A stretch of DNA of 64,000 nucleotides, from the NCBI RefSeq assembly GCF_910592395.1, contig NC_088308.1, positions 558,001-622,000 of the forward strand, given 5' to 3'. This DNA comes from Lineus longissimus (taxonomy: Eukaryota; Nemertea; Pilidiophora; Heteronemertea; Lineidae). Within the stretch, counting starts at the first letter, position 1, and each line of letters opens with the position of its first letter. The notes below the pieces were generated by a model. It was not told where the DNA came from, searched no databases, and worked only from the letters and a program-made list of their open reading frames with translations. Shown here in pieces: positions 46,275 to 60,200 of this stretch. A program made the translations under genes and the position numbers.

Positions 46275-49200
46275 CGAGGCTTACCCCTTCTCTTGCTCAA
46301 CAGCCTCTATCTCGTGTAGCCGGCCTGACCAGTGTAATTAAGAGCTCAGGCGGCTTCAGCAAATATTGATCTGTCCACCGCCATAATCCTTTTCGAGGCA
46401 AACTGGACATGAAGCATATCCAGGATTAAGTGGATGGTCGTGATCTGCTTAAACAACCACTGACCTTAGGATGGCATGTGACACGCAAGAGGGGCAATCC
46501 TCTTCTGCTTGGAAGACTGTTTACGTATCATGAGATAAGGCTATCTATCTGAATCTGAATTAAACCACTTTATAGCATGGATAATGATGATTACATCAGC
46601 CGAGAGAGATGGGCGAATACCTAACTTCATCCATTGCATGGTCATGTAGGCGGTTGTTGTCGTGGAAGACACTTGCTTTCTTTAGCCAATTTTTTCAAAT
46701 ATATCAACATACATCTAATAGATTTGTGCATTTTTTGGGGTTGGTGTAGTCTTTTGGTTAAGGTGTAGAATTCTGAACCCTCTCCCCTCAAAGATAATTA
46801 ATCAACGTTCCTTACCAGTAATGATGTATGTATGGCACAAGTGGCCAAGCCATATGAATACACAGTCTCCCACTTATAATGACCACATACCAGGATTGCT
46901 ATTTAAGGTCCCTTTCCCTTTCGAAGTCTGTCTTTGGGCAGAATGTAATAACCGTATAAGGATAAGAAACGAGGCAAACCACTGTCTTCACCACGTAATA
47001 CGACGCTGTTCAACATCACTTCACGACCAATTCTATGCAGTTTGTACGAGTTGCTTTGGGCGAGGATGCAACAACATTACAAGATCTTAAAACAATCACT
47101 TATTCAAGCGAGCGAAATCAGTGATCAAAGACACAGCCTTAACCGTATATCGCATTGAAGATTCCATTAAGCTTCATCACAGCATGGATGTGCCTCAAAC
47201 GATTCTTCAAGAAGCCCAATACCTACTGGGATGAATCTAATACACGCACGCCACAATGTGATTATAACGCAGAACATCATCAGAATCCGCTCCAATCCTC
47301 AACTCCTTGAAATACTGCAAGCCCGGGGCTCGATACTAGCAGGAGACATAATCATCCTCTTTCGGCACAACTTGATAATGTCGAAAAACATCCCGATCAG
47401 GCGATGTTCAAGAGAGTGATTTACAGTCTAAAGTGTTTCAATCGTGTTCAAGATTGAATTGAGATGGGCCAAAAGTATGCCTGGCGGCAAAATCAGGATT
47501 GAATTTCATATGAGATACGCCATCGAATCTATTAAAGTGTGTTGCTTCAAGAAATATGATTAGAAAGGTCATAAATGGAAATTTATATTCCACTCGTAAT
47601 TTCAATCTGATTATATTTCCCCTTGCATCTCACGTAACAATGATTAAGACAGCTGAATTCACGAGCAACAAGTAGGGTGTCAGTCAAGGATGAGGACATT
47701 GCTCGGGAGCCGGCAAAATCTTGGAACGTGTTGGGCAATGCGTGGTAAAGTTTTCCACCAAGATGTTCTCTACAGAAGAACCCTGTCGTGAAAGCTACTT
47801 TGAGTCCTACTGATGGATCACCAATCAATCGTGAAAGCTACAGCCCTCAGAGAAATGCAAAATTTGCATTTCCCAATAAGAAAAAAATGCCAGGTTGCCA
47901 CTGCTGTTTGGATCAAAGAAAGACCAGAAAGGTCATATTCTCCACCTTCAAACCATCACCGAGTACAGAAATGGCAATATTTCTTAACTTAATCCCAATT
48001 GATTAGCAGTATAATTGGTGTTAATCCACGAGAGGCAGACAGAAGTCTGCGTACACTTTTTGAGATCGATGACACTCAGTGCCGATTGGATATGCAATGA
48101 AGTTTGAACTTGAACTAAATTCCCTATGTTCAACGTTTCTTTCATTTCGCCAGTGGGGAATATTCTAGCAGGATGTCTGTGTTCGAGAAGTAGGTACCTA
48201 AGAGTAAGATATTATTGTCATGATAGCCTACGTGTAACCCAGTCAACCAACAGTCATATAGCACCATTTTGGTCTCTCTACATTTCTGGCTGTTCTCCAG
48301 TTTTTCAACAAGACATTTCCTCTTCTTTGATTACCCACTACATCCTTTAGTGGCCTATCCGATGTCGTAATATCGCCTATAACAACCACTTCTCTTTATC
48401 ATGATACTCATAATCATGTTTCAAATTATTTCTCTGCCATATAGGAACGAAAACAGATATTTCTTGAGGCAATGTATCAGATGACTCTGTCATAGGACAC
48501 TTGGGGAAAAAGGATCGGTAAAATGGCCTCCAAGTTTATAATGAAACGATTTTTTTGGTAGTTCCTGTGACCTGCGACGGAGCCACGACGACATGACGAG
48601 TGATTGCCATATCATGATACGTCAATCGGCGGCCGAATCTCAACCATAATTGTCACGTGGTCATGGTTCCTTCAGAGGTGGCAGCGACAATGCTCATTTG
48701 CGCGGCGGTTAACCCTTTAAGGACCCAATGGCAACATCGGGATGATGTCGTCATATCTACAGATAACCAGTGCCTAGAAACAATTTAAGCTGTTCATCTT
48801 CCCTGCCTTATCAAGATGTCATCACCAGTTAGCTGAGGAGGAATAGTAAGGTATCATCATGTTTGACATTTGGTGTGACATTAGACTGAGTGCAGGCGTT
48901 CTTCAATCACACTGTTGTAGTTTCCTAACATGACATTCAAGCATTGGTTAGATTGACGAAGCAAAAAGTACTTCGTCATCAACACCATCAGCGCAGCCTA
49001 GAGCAAAATTGGCTTAATTAACAGTCAGACATCAACATCACAAATTGTGTCAGTGTTTTATATCACTCTTCTCCATCTGTTGTTACTGGAAGTCAATCAA
49101 GGTCAGGGTGTATTAGTTGCTGGGTAATGAGAGCTACATGCAGCAGTCGTGTGCGGATGTAATTGGTAAACCACGGTACAGAGCAGTCATTCGTCTACCA

Positions 49201-50185
49201 CTTCAGCCTGTGTCGTGTTCTTTGTGATACTTTCCTTGATGTGACTGGTGGTATATGTGAGTAACTTCGTTTGTGTTGTCCTCTTTGACAGGTTTGGCAT
49301 GTTTGGCATTAGTGGTATGAGATTGATTACTGGAGCTGTGAATACTACCAGGAGTCAATATCGTTCCCAATGTGTGCTGCTGTGGGGGGAGAAGGGTTGG
49401 CAGGTATGGTGTTTCTTTCTCCAAGGTTCCCCTGGAGTGATCATTCTTGGTCTAACGTGGAATAAAGCATATCAAATGAACGTCTGACGCAGACCAAATA
49501 CTCCTTCCAAAATGATTCAAAGTTTCAGGCAGCGTGTTCCATAGCAGATCGGCTGCCTGATCGTGGTTTCCATCGGTTGCTATACTATTCAGTTATTGTC
49601 GATCGTTGGCTGTGCTCGGTTAGGCTGCTCCGTGTGTTAGTTTATTTGGATGTAGCGATTACGAGATTACTGGGGTGACATGAGGAGTCTGTAAGTAAAT
49701 ACAAGCAATAGTGGCTGCCCAGGATGGATCGATCTCAAGTTTCTGTTCGAGTAAATAGTGTTGGTGGAGTATTTAGTTGATGTTGGTTCTTGTATCTCTC
49801 CAAATTGTCTAGTTATTTAGCTCACTTTTTCATACTTATACAAGATATTTCGCCTACTGTTTCTATCGTACAGCTAAACCGACTACTGCTCGAGGATAAT
49901 CAGCCACAGCGCATAATATTTACTTTTCCAGACTTCCTGTGAGACCAGTTGATCATTTTGTGCCAACTTAACTGCTCGTAGGTCACTGCAGTTCAAGTAT
50001 TCATGAGATGTGATCATAAGCATGGGTTTATAGTCTGTTTCCGAGGATTTGGTTTGCTACCATGCCAAATTATGTGAAAAATCTATTGTTTCTTCAGGTT
50101 AGCCATCAGTGATGTGCTGGAAGAATCGGATAATCTGTGCAGAGATATCTCACAACCATAACCAGCCATTTTTGCTTCAGGTAAG
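46275..50185. other. Long stretch without supported genes
   Basis: No exon or RNA gene is supported. A tRNA-like fragment (GTCTTTTGGTTAAGG, near 46749) may be a broken SINE head. A single GACCTGCGACGG arm near 48570 recalls the 84-bp element at 37329-37412. Confidence 0.45.
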
Positions 50186-50189
50186 TTCA

Positions 50190-50715
50190 GTTACAAATTA
50201 CAAATTACAAATTACAAATTACAAAAGTTTATTGAATCCGTATAAAATTTACATTTTACATGGGACGAAAATACAATAAACAGTGCAGTGCAGATAGAGA
50301 GTCAGAAGAAAAGAGAGTAATAAGTAATAAAAGTAATCAAATAATACAGAAATTACTTAAGAGTGCAAGAGAGTTAGTGGGCATTATTACAATGATTGCA
50401 GCAGTATTTTTAATAATTATAGAGCTTTCCTCACCTGAAATGCTAGATAACAGAATTTGCCGGTGAGGCGAGCTACATTGCCTTCAGCAGTTAAAAGATA
50501 TAATAATAGATTTCTATTTGAAAGTTCATTGGTTAACCCAATTCGAGTTTTGTTCAAATATTTATCACGAAGGTTAGAGAGCAAAGGGCATGAACACAAA
50601 AAGTGAGTCTCATCTTCAGTTTCTTTGATTCCCAATGATAAACAGTGAGGGCACCATCTCTCATCCCTGGGGATAATAGGACGAGAGTAGCGGCCTTTCT
50701 CGATTAAAAGACATG
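50190..50715 (-). mobile_element. 5'-truncated non-LTR retrotransposon (LINE) 3' end
   Basis: The minus-strand reading gives the C-terminal end of a LINE ORF2: GRYSRPIIP, then DERWCPHC ... EDETHFLCSCPLLSNLRD, a C-x2-C ... H ... C knuckle typical of these proteins, and a stop near 50417. The 3' UTR (50226-50416) ends in tandem TTTGTAA heptamers (seen on + as ACAAATT at 50191-50224) in place of poly(A). The rest of ORF2 is absent. The clade was not determined. Confidence 0.75.
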
Positions 50716-50719
50716 TTAC

Positions 50720-53700
50720 ATGTTACCCTTACCTTAAGTAGGCAGACAAAATACTCCCCTTCACTGAAGCCTTCCTCAGAGCTTTTACCCCAAGTGTGTG
50801 AGAGGTGTGAAACCATCCCCCGACCAGCCAGCCTGGGCCTGGCTAATGCAGACAAAGACTGCATTTGTCAGTTAATCCTTCATCTTTGATGATATTACTT
50901 CTGTGCTTTTAACACATATCAGTAGAGTTTAAAACAATGAAATGATGAGTTTATTGACCTGGGGAATCAAGCCGAAGTGCAAGCTTTTACCTTTCTCCAC
51001 CTGCTTGTTATTTTACCAGAGTGATGTGTTCTGTACTTTGATTGGTTGTGCAGATTGCCATACAAACATAACACATACACTTGATGTTTTTCAAAGAATT
51101 TCAAATTGGTCTCTTTGGGGATTCTACTGTCGTTGCGGATATTTGTTCTTTAGAGGCTCAAAGGTTGGAAATAGGTTTCTATTTCAATTTGGATGCTGCT
51201 ACAAACGTATAGCAAATCTAATGATTCGATCAGATGGTGTTGTTGCTCAAGAGAATTGTTTGCAGATGGCAGACTCTAACTAAGGTAAATGTAGTGATCA
51301 GCCAAGATCAGGATGACTGGTATGGTGCCAGCTCCACCTCCTGCCATTCTAGTAAGGGGTGTAATCATCCGCTATTGCTCGAAACTTTGCCCAGTCAATC
51401 CTATCCACAGTACCAGTTTATTGTTACACTATGTGGAAACATGTGGACACTCAGGTGACCACCTTATGTCTTTTGTCCAACTACAAAACCTAGTATGGAA
51501 CTGGTATAAACAGGCACGAACTGACTCTCCAGCAATAAACCCATAACTCTGATGACACTTTCGAGTATCTTTCACTGTCCCTTTTACCACTGTCATAAAA
51601 CGATAATCTGCACCGTATCTAAAGTGCTCTAACATCGCCTCCCTGGTGATATTGGCAATTTCATGTTGACATCATTGATGCTCATCGGTGCTGAAAATCG
51701 GAATCAGTGCTGCTTGTTCGTCTTACTTCATGCTAATAATCAGTATTGCGGGGCCGTCCTTTGACCAGCTGCATTCCTGATGTGAAATTGCGTGCTGGAA
51801 AAAAACAGTTGCATTCAGTGGGTGTATTCGGGCTTCCATCAGGTCGTTGTGCATGTCTTCCATACTCCTGGCTTGGATGGCCAGTGGAAACATTGGATGA
51901 CTGCTGCAGGCCAAGCCTTTATTGGATGGTCATTTCGTAAAAACCTTTAGAATATTGAGAACCAAGCATTCCATTGATCCTAAGCAAAGATGTTATCAGT
52001 GTGCCTTGCAGCAGCAGCAACGTTATTCATTGCTAGAACTATTGCATTGTAACAATAAGATAGTTATAAGAAAGTGTTTGTGTGATAACTTGTGGCAAAA
52101 CTGTCTTCCTTCTCCTCCCAGTTTTGTTATGCATTGGCTGATTAGTCATCATCAGGACAGATTGGGTTAACAATCTTATCCAGGTCGTCACTTGGTCATA
52201 GAGCTTGTCAAAGGGACTCGGAGCCTTGTATCAAAATGCAGTGAAAAGTGTCTGCTTTAACTACTCTGTCCGATGAGGAGGTAGTGGTAAAATGTCTAAA
52301 CCTTTGAAGATACATGTACCACAATTGGAAGTTTAAGAAATGGCACTCCAACAGTTTTCATATTGTTTCGTGTTAGGTACTGGTAACAAATATTTTGGAC
52401 AGTTTGGTCGATACTGATACTTTTCTGCCATGTTGTTCAGCATGTCGACCCTTGACCAATAACAGCATTGTTGCTGTTGGCTCCTGTCAGATTTGTTTAC
52501 ATTAGGAAAGAGTTATGAGAAAATGGTCAATAAATTACTCGGGTTATTATGCGTTGCAAATCGGTGAATCCTTCATGGTAACAATGTGGTGACAAATGAC
52601 TTGACCAGTCGATATATCAAGCCGTATTGGTCGTATGGTCGGGCTTGTTTGTATGCAATTCATCAAGATTACTTCCTGAGATGTGCGGCTAGGGTTAGAG
52701 TCCATATTTTGTATACAGTTATCGGGCCTCAGTTGTGCAACTGGGAAAAAATCTGAATGTTTTTTACCGACTTCGGCTGATTCAAAGTCATCAAATGAGT
52801 AAAGGTCGCATTGCTCTGGCTCTGGTTTTGTTCTAACCAATACAATTTTGTCAATTAACTCTGTGAAGGAGATGAAGAGATTTGATAGCTAATGGAAACC
52901 ACAATAACATCAAGATGAGATTCCTCTAATATCAATACTTGCTGTCAGTTCTGTCATCTTGTTGAAGCTGATATTGCCAAAGGAAGATTACCGTCCGGTG
53001 CAATAAGGATGACGCGGCGGATCATATGCGCAGATCATAACCAGGAATCATGAGCAGCTCTTGACGGAGAAGCTCGAGTCCCCAAGGAATGTATGGTGCT
53101 TGATGGTTGTCGGGGAGTGGTATTCGGTAACCCTGGGCAAGGAAATCAAAACCTACTTACTGACTCAAGCTACGTGATTGGGGTCAAGTTTCCTCCATCT
53201 TATATGCGAGTTTGGGAAATATCCAAGCAGCAGCTGGTCGTTCACCAAGACAGATCTTGCCAGAACATGCTCACGTTGCTGTCAATTCCTTCATCTCATT
53301 AAAGCAGATCATGTTCTGCACCCGACCACTTAGACCTGCCCCTCGCGCGTGGTTTCCATCCGAAAATGTTGACAGACTAATACTCACAATATAGTGTCAG
53401 CGAGAAAGCAAATATGATATTGACATTACATGTCGTTGCTGAGATAATGAACACCACTGAAGCAGGATTAGGGTAAGGGAAGATACACACGGCACCTACT
53501 TTGTCATAGACAAACACTGAACAGTTTATCAGTGAAGCCCCCGCCCTCTACCACACCAGGCGGTCTGTGTGGAGTGGCATTTTATGTCACTGTCAGCTGA
53601 TGAAGGGCATTCCCAACGATACTCCTCTCTAGATGTACTTTCAATTGGTGGTTCTGCCATCACCGAGCCGGTCATTTGCCGACACTTTCCGGTCATCTTT

Positions 53701-54175
53701 TTATTTTCGCCCGGATAGTCCCCGCAGAGCCGAGTGCTCTTTGGTACACTTGTCGGTGTTGTACTGTTTCAGCTAGAGAGCGGCACATCGTGGAACTAGT
53801 GGAGCAGCCAGTGTCATTACGCATGGTTCTTGTAGTACAACTACTTGATCAACCTTTGGTGACGTTCCCCTTCAAGCTCTCAAATCTCCGACCAATACCC
53901 AACCTACATGATGGATATCACTCTCTGCCCGCCATTACTTTCATTGAGATCTATAGGAAGCCATAAATCGTATGTGAAAGTCAATTGGTCTGGAGGTTCT
54001 CACTAGTTACAAGAATTTGAAGGTTGCTTGAGTAGGTTGGCGTCGTTTGGACAAATACTATGATTGTTGGTCGTCGTTTGGACGAAGACCATAATCAGAC
54101 GACGTATTGGTATTGGAAGCATATGGTACATGTATTGTTTGATACAAATTGCCAGTCCGTCTTATACTTGTCATC
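50720..54175. other. Long stretch without supported genes
   Basis: No exon, RNA gene or clear repeat. The minus frame at 52547-52840 looks mildly protein-like but has no supporting context. Confidence 0.45.
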
Positions 54176-54177
54176 AG

Positions 54178-54445
54178 TATAGCTTACCAAGTGAGAAGCC
54201 TTATTGCCCATGTTGACATGCACGGCTGACAACCATGCAAAAAGGCCCGGGCTCGATACCGGGCAGAACCCCAAACTGTATTTCTGGATGAATCGGCGTG
54301 GCTTTGAAGGAACTTAAATTCCTGGCTCTTCACAACACAGGGTATGAATATTCGTGGGTCTGTTAGATGAGACTATAAAAGGTCCCTCGTACCTGAGTAT
54401 CTTGCTCAGGGCGAGTAAAAGAACTCGCACAGTCGGCAGCAGTCT
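54178..54445 (+). mobile_element. Probable tRNA-derived SINE
   Basis: A tRNA-like head has an A-box-like TAGCTTACCAAGTG and a T-arm CCGGGCTCGATACCGG containing a B-box-like GGCTCGATACC (about 54248-54258). The body has GTTAGATGAGACTATAAAAG and GGTCCC, a conserved-SINE-like string, ending GGGCGAGTAAAAG. Family not assigned. Confidence 0.5.
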
Positions 54446-55929
54446 ACAGTGGATTCGTGTCCATACCTCCGGCAAAAATCCAGAACGGTAATGAAGCCAA
54501 CTCAGTGTGCATTGCAGAAGACAAAGTGAACGTGACTATAGAGGCATAAAGCTTGACATTATGGTTTGTTGTCATTTGTGTTAGTTTCCCACAAATGTTT
54601 GAATTGGACACAGGCAATGACAATACTGCTAGATCCTGTCGTAGAGGCAGATAATCGCCATGTTCTGTTTGGTGAGGCAGTTTAGCAGACGATGTTGCTA
54701 AATGTTTGCATTGTGTATGAGTCAGGGCCTACGTGTGTCGGCGTACGTGTTGGCTCGAAAATACATGTTCTATGCTGACACCAAAGGAAGTGTGTCGCAT
54801 CAGAGAATGTCATGCTTGGTCTCATTGTGCTTATAATGTAACATTATAGATGTGATTAGTCTGTATCAAATCGCCATCAACGAGCGATGAAGGCCACCTA
54901 ACGGCAACTATCAACAACAGCATATTGTAACTCCATTGAATGAAAGACGATGCAACACGTCATCATCACATTGGTGACATGAGAGTACAGAGGCGTCATG
55001 TTGGCAATTCCTAGGTTCCATCACCATAATTTATCGCCGATGTTTTTCAAACTTTGATTCCACAAGGGATTCAACATAAAACTAACGATCTGTAATCCAA
55101 CATCATCCATTCACAAACCACAACATTGATTATTTGTCAGAAAAGAGCAACTTGTCTATTTCTAAATTTTGCGATAAATTGCAAATGGAAAAACTTTTAA
55201 GTGTTTCGTATCACGATTCCAGTTGATGGCGTATGTGGGGGTTTTCAGATTGATTTTATCAGCGGGGTTTGATGTGTTTTATGTCACTCTGATGCGATCT
55301 TGACGGTGAAATTGTCGGGAACCTGTTTGATCTGACTCGCGTACTTATTTTTATTTCGAGGCAGTTGTGAGAGTGATTTTATCAGCTGTCATTTAATGTG
55401 CTTTTGGAAAATTTATCAATAATATGATTTCTCTTGGGGTTTGATATTGCTGCAAATTCTCGAGTTTAATTAGTGTTTTTTTGTTCCGTTTGCCAGCTTT
55501 ATGAATTCTGACTCAGTTGTATGCCTCTGCTCAACAGAGAAGCGAACGGAAAATAACGTTGGTGATAAAATGGCACCAGCACCAGCACCAGTAATCTTGG
55601 CCATTTTGTGCTAAGATTTCCGTCTCTGCGCTACACTTACGAAACGTAGCAAGTAGGCCTCCTAAACTATCCTCCGGCACGATGAAAAAAGTTATTATGA
55701 GATATCAATGTGATGTTATTTGACTAAAAGCTAAACAACACTGATGAATGTAAAAGTTGAATTGGTGATAATTTTCATGTTTGTACAGCTGCATGGCCCA
55801 GATATCATGACCATACCTCTCGATACAAACCTCCAGGCATGCTCTAAGTTGCATATTTTATACAACTGATAACTTATCTTGTTTATTTTGCAAATAACTC
55901 ACCAACTTTCTGTGTGATTTCTACTGTTG
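54446..55929. other. Non-coding stretch
   Basis: AT-rich. No gene or repeat is supported. Confidence 0.5.
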
Positions 55930-56163
55930 ATGTCACATTTGCCAAGACAAGTTTCTGCCATTGTGGCCGAGTTCGGTATGGACCTGGAGTTGGACCTGAG
56001 CGGGATCGAGTTGACTGCCCAGAAGCTAACTCAAAATTCAGTGTCGTCCTCAAACCGCGACCCTGAATGTATGCTTGACGCCTTTTTCTATCTAATTCGC
56101 AACCCAGGCTCAACACTCAATGACTTGAGGGGTCGACTCGAGGCTGAGAGACGGACCTATTAA
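55930..56163 (+). CDS. Possible terminal exon encoding a death-fold-like domain
   Basis: The frame from ATG 55930 (77 aa), or from an acceptor-like CCAAG|AC at 55946-55947, runs to TAA at 56161-56163. The sequence has the rhythm of a death domain: AIVAEFGMDLELDLSGIE, then ECMLDAFFYLIRNPGSTLND and LRGRLEAERR. That is an initial helix ending in a Leu-rich turn, an Ile-Glu helix, a hydrophobic helix 4/5 and a final L...L...L helix before a basic end. Codon choice is GC-richer than the surroundings. Upstream exons were not found, so this could be the last exon of a gene whose other parts I cannot see, or a relic. Such domains mediate homotypic signalling contacts; function here is inference. Confidence 0.4.
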   Translation: MSHLPRQVSAIVAEFGMDLELDLSGIELTAQKLTQNSVSSSNRDPECMLDAFFYLIRNPGSTLNDLRGRLEAERRTY

Positions 56164-56592
56164 AGATACCTTTCCGATCAAGGGACAGTAAATCCTACAC
56201 GACATGTTCATTTTAGACATGGCGTAATCCCACGTGAAACTCCTGCTCCAGCCTCCGGTCCCAGACTAACCCTGCCTGAGAGTTGGATTCCATACACACT
56301 TTGTATTCCCCAAGCCATACTCAACCAGCAATGGTAAGCTTCTGGAGATGGTAAGTAAAGAGACCATCAATTCAGCCTCTGTTTATTTGTGTTGATTGTT
56401 ATTTTCTCAATGTCACATTTGTGGTAAAACACACTTCCCCTGAGAGCCATTTCACTCATTTTGAATGGATGGCTCGACCAGATTTAGATTTGTAAGCAGA
56501 TCCTGTCGCTTGTGGTTTGGGATTCAGTCTTTTTACAAGTGAGTTGTTGCCTCATTGGTGGATATTTGGTGGAACTCTTCCGAAGATGGGGA

Positions 56593-56715
56593 GGGTTAAG
56601 TGCACAGTGGTTAGAGCTTCGGGCTTATCACCAGAATTATCGCAGTTTCGACTCTTAGACGGATCCGCACAAGCGCTGTTGCATCCACCCAGGAGTAGAT
56701 ACAAAGTGAGTGACC
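56593..56715 (+). mobile_element. tRNA-derived SINE head
   Basis: TGCACAGTGGTTAGAGC (A-box-like, from 56601) and AGTTTCGACTC (B-box-like, 56644-56654) sit at tRNA spacing. They are followed by GTTGCATCCACCCAGGAGTA, which resembles the SINE body motif CCACCCAGG...AAATGGG. It is 3' truncated. Confidence 0.6.
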
Positions 56716-56829
56716 TTTCACCATTCACCCATGTCACTGGCACCGTACAGTATCATGTATTTTGCTGCAGTATTGATTTCCATGGTTCAGTAAAACCTCA
56801 GGAAACTCTGGCAGTTTGATATTGAATTA

Positions 56830-57040
56830 TGTTTATTTAATCATACCAGCAATGTTTGTTTACAACTTCTGGCTGTAATTATACACTTGCTCGTTAGTAA
56901 ACAAATTTGGAGCACACTGTGATAAATGGTTGCCGAGAAGAAACTTTATAGTATTTTTATCGAGTCAATACTCAATAGTTCATGGGGTGAATTGAGGACT
57001 GATTTCAAATTTAAGTAGTCTACGCTACAGGGATGTGTTG
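56830..57040. other. Non-coding stretch
   Basis: No feature is seen. Confidence 0.5.
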
Positions 57041-57041
57041 A

Positions 57042-57230
57042 AGATGTCAATGTCCCCACACAGATGCCACTGAGAATATCCCTGCGCGGGTCCCAACCTC
57101 AACGCCACAGCTGAGATACCAACATCCCTGCACAGATGCCGACATCCCTGCCCAGATGCCGACATCCCTGCTCTGATGTCAACATCCTTGCTGAGATGCC
57201 AACAACCCTACTCAAGAGCATGTGTCCCTA
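57042..57230. repeat. Degenerate ~21-bp tandem repeat
   Basis: AACATCCCTGCNCAGATGCCG repeats about eight times, best preserved at 57120-57200. Indels break the frame in the outer units. Confidence 0.75.
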
Positions 57231-60200
57231 TACTACTTGCAAATCTTCGACATTTCCTCCTTGATTCTTCCAGGAATGAAATGTTAATATCGGAATTTGT
57301 GAGAAGTATTGATATATCATTCCCCAGCAATGTTCATGTCAACTAGAGCCAGCGAGGCTAGCTACATGTATGGCGGCTTCTTTAGCATTAATCGCGCCAA
57401 ACACACATTCTTGTGATTTATATCTGATTGGCGATGCATCTTTTGAGACAGATCAGCTTGCCAAGATGTATCGACCTTTAAAAGGGACATTGATCTGAGC
57501 ATTATGTGGGACTTAAAGGGGCATTGATCTTGACATGATGTCGGAGATAATGGAAGTGTAGCCGCGAATCGAGCGACAATGCTTGAGCGGTGGGTGGTAT
57601 TGGTCTGTTTGAAGATGTGAGAGTTCTTTCATCAACAGTCGTAGTTTTCTATGGAACTGACTGGACTGTTTGCTGCTGCTTTGTACATCAGCAGTGTCTT
57701 CTTGCAAAGACAGCTTGGATAAAAGCTCAGTTTAGTCACCTATTGCAGCTGTATCAGTCATCAGCGTGATACCAGACCATAAACATTTGTGTCGTTCATA
57801 GATTTAAGCGTTACGATCTGATATTGTCCCCTGGGAAGGGGATAGCCAGTCAGCCCAAGGAGGTCTGCTCTAACGTTATCTCGTATCTCCCTCGCCCACA
57901 CCACCATCGAGGCGAAGAGACGGCCCAGCAGTCATATACAACATGTATTGTGAAACTGATTGGTAATCCCGGGGCCGGTTGGGAAGTATCTGGCAATCAC
58001 TTGCAGGGTTATGAAGTATGGTTGCTATCGCCATGTAAAGTTCTTTGACAATTGAATAATTCTTGGAGATGAGATCGGCTTATGATTAGTTTTTATCTCG
58101 AGATTGTCTTTCAGAACTCTTTATTCAGTCCAAGGCTGAGTGGCTTTTATCTGACCTCGCATGGGTTTTAGTTCCCGCCATGCGTTCTTGAGAAGTGACT
58201 TTCTGCTTCCACTTGCACTTCTTTACCTGCAGAAAGAGTGGTCCTTTCTGTATAAAAGAGGATTGTCATGCAGCGTCTATTGAGGCAAACCATCATTATG
58301 AACAAGTGATGACCCCCTTTAACACACACATTAAATCTAGCATAGGATTTAGTTTTTCCCCTGGAAGCTTATCCGCCCTATAGGAATACACCATGTCACT
58401 TATTCATGGAAGCTTTTTAGCTCAGACTGGGTCTCATATTTTATTTTATCATCTCAGTTTTTCATTTGAAATCTGACATGGCTTTTTTGGTTGGCGTCAC
58501 CGTCATGATGTGTCTTGCTGCATTATTGATAAGATGATGTTTATGGCTCATCAAGCTCTTTGATCGAAAGAGAAGTACTGGTAGCAACCTAAAATAAGTC
58601 ATCTGTATAGCATTACAGGTCAGACATAAGACCATCCACTGATTACTGCCCACCAGCAAGAGGGCTTGTCGGCTGTAGGGCTCGACTGAAAGGCTTTTAT
58701 GACCATTCCGTCAGGTCATGAGAAGAATCTTAAGGCTATATGGGTCTACCTCTTCACTCCTAACTGCTTCCACGGGACAGCATCTGACCGGCGTACCACG
58801 TGATTCAGGGAAAGATCAATGATTTTATGCTATTTCTGTGTGATAGTGACAACTGCTAAGTTGGCTTAATTGCCTATCTCTCAGTCTTACTCTGCCACTG
58901 TGATTGTCTGTCTCCAGTGCGTCAGCTGCAGAAAATGAGCTGCACCGATCCTCATCATCAAGGTCATATTGCAGGCAGCTGCCTCGAGCGAGGAGAACAT
59001 CGGAATCCAGGAGAGGACATAATGACTAATCCTCGGATATCAATACTGAGTTGCACCTGTCGATAGCAGCGGTCACTTGTCTGATGCAGCTCCGGTGAAC
59101 AACATCACAGAATGTCACAACCGCATGGCTTCTCCTTCAAGAAGGGAACACTTTTGACCAAGGGCAAGTTGCTCACCATCCAGTTGCCAATCTTGTCTGA
59201 TTTCACTCAGGTGTTCTCAGCATGACCATTCAAAGTATGTCTGCTTCATGCCTCGCCGTAGAGCCCATTAGTATACAGGCATCAGCAACATTGATCAAGG
59301 CTTGGGAATGCGCAACATCGATCTTTTAGGCTGCATGATCCTGGACTGATCACTTGTGAAGCTTTCCTCTGTTCGGGGGCGTGTTACCGTATGACCTGGT
59401 GACGCACCAGACAGAAAATGAGCCTTATTGGACATTCCAATTGGATGCATCCCATGAAAGTACGGTATTCAAAATATGAAAGTTTCAATCACAAAAAATA
59501 AAACTATTTTCTGTTGGAACCATCATAATAGCAATCAACCACACACAACGGTCTTTTTACGGATGTTCTGCTCTCTGACATGTTATAGAAACGTGCAGCA
59601 TGATTTCCCAAGCCTAACATAAAACCAATCCATCTGGCTTTTTTCTGGCCGACGTCCGCAATACCCAGTGTCATACAGAGATGACATTAGGTTATTTTCC
59701 CATTGATTGAGCGTATATCAAATGTTAGGCTGACTCCAATACTCTTGAGTCTAAACGGACTTATTTCCGTTGTTCAGAGAGCGGAGCAGAAGGTTTACAC
59801 GCAGAACGCCGTATTAGCTAAATGTAAGATGAAGCTTCAAAGTTGACAAAGTTGCATTAACTGTAACTTTAAGGAGACGAGCAAGAGCAACTCGTTGCAT
59901 ACTTGATATTGCATTCACGCTAACATAGCTGAAGTAATGTTGGCAGGAGTGTACCGATCGAATTAGAGTAAAGCAGTGAGCAGATTATCATGTACATGTA
60001 TATAGCTTTACTGCCAAACAATGTCCCATAGTTCTTTTCTTTCATAGAATCCATATCTAATCCACCTGTTACAAAATGCATGAGTGAAGCCATTGTAATG
60101 GGCTGCCCTAATTGTTCATCATTCCACCATAGTTATTACCACATCTATAATTGACAACATTAACTGCACAGCGTGTACATTTCATCAGCTAAATGTCTTT

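Noticed and set aside
46742-46800. tRNA-like GTCTTTTGGTTAAGGTG
   Set aside because: A-box-like only; no B box or cloverleaf. At most a broken SINE head.
52547-52840. 97-aa minus-strand frame
   Set aside because: Looks mildly protein-like but has no recognised family, splice context or compositional contrast.
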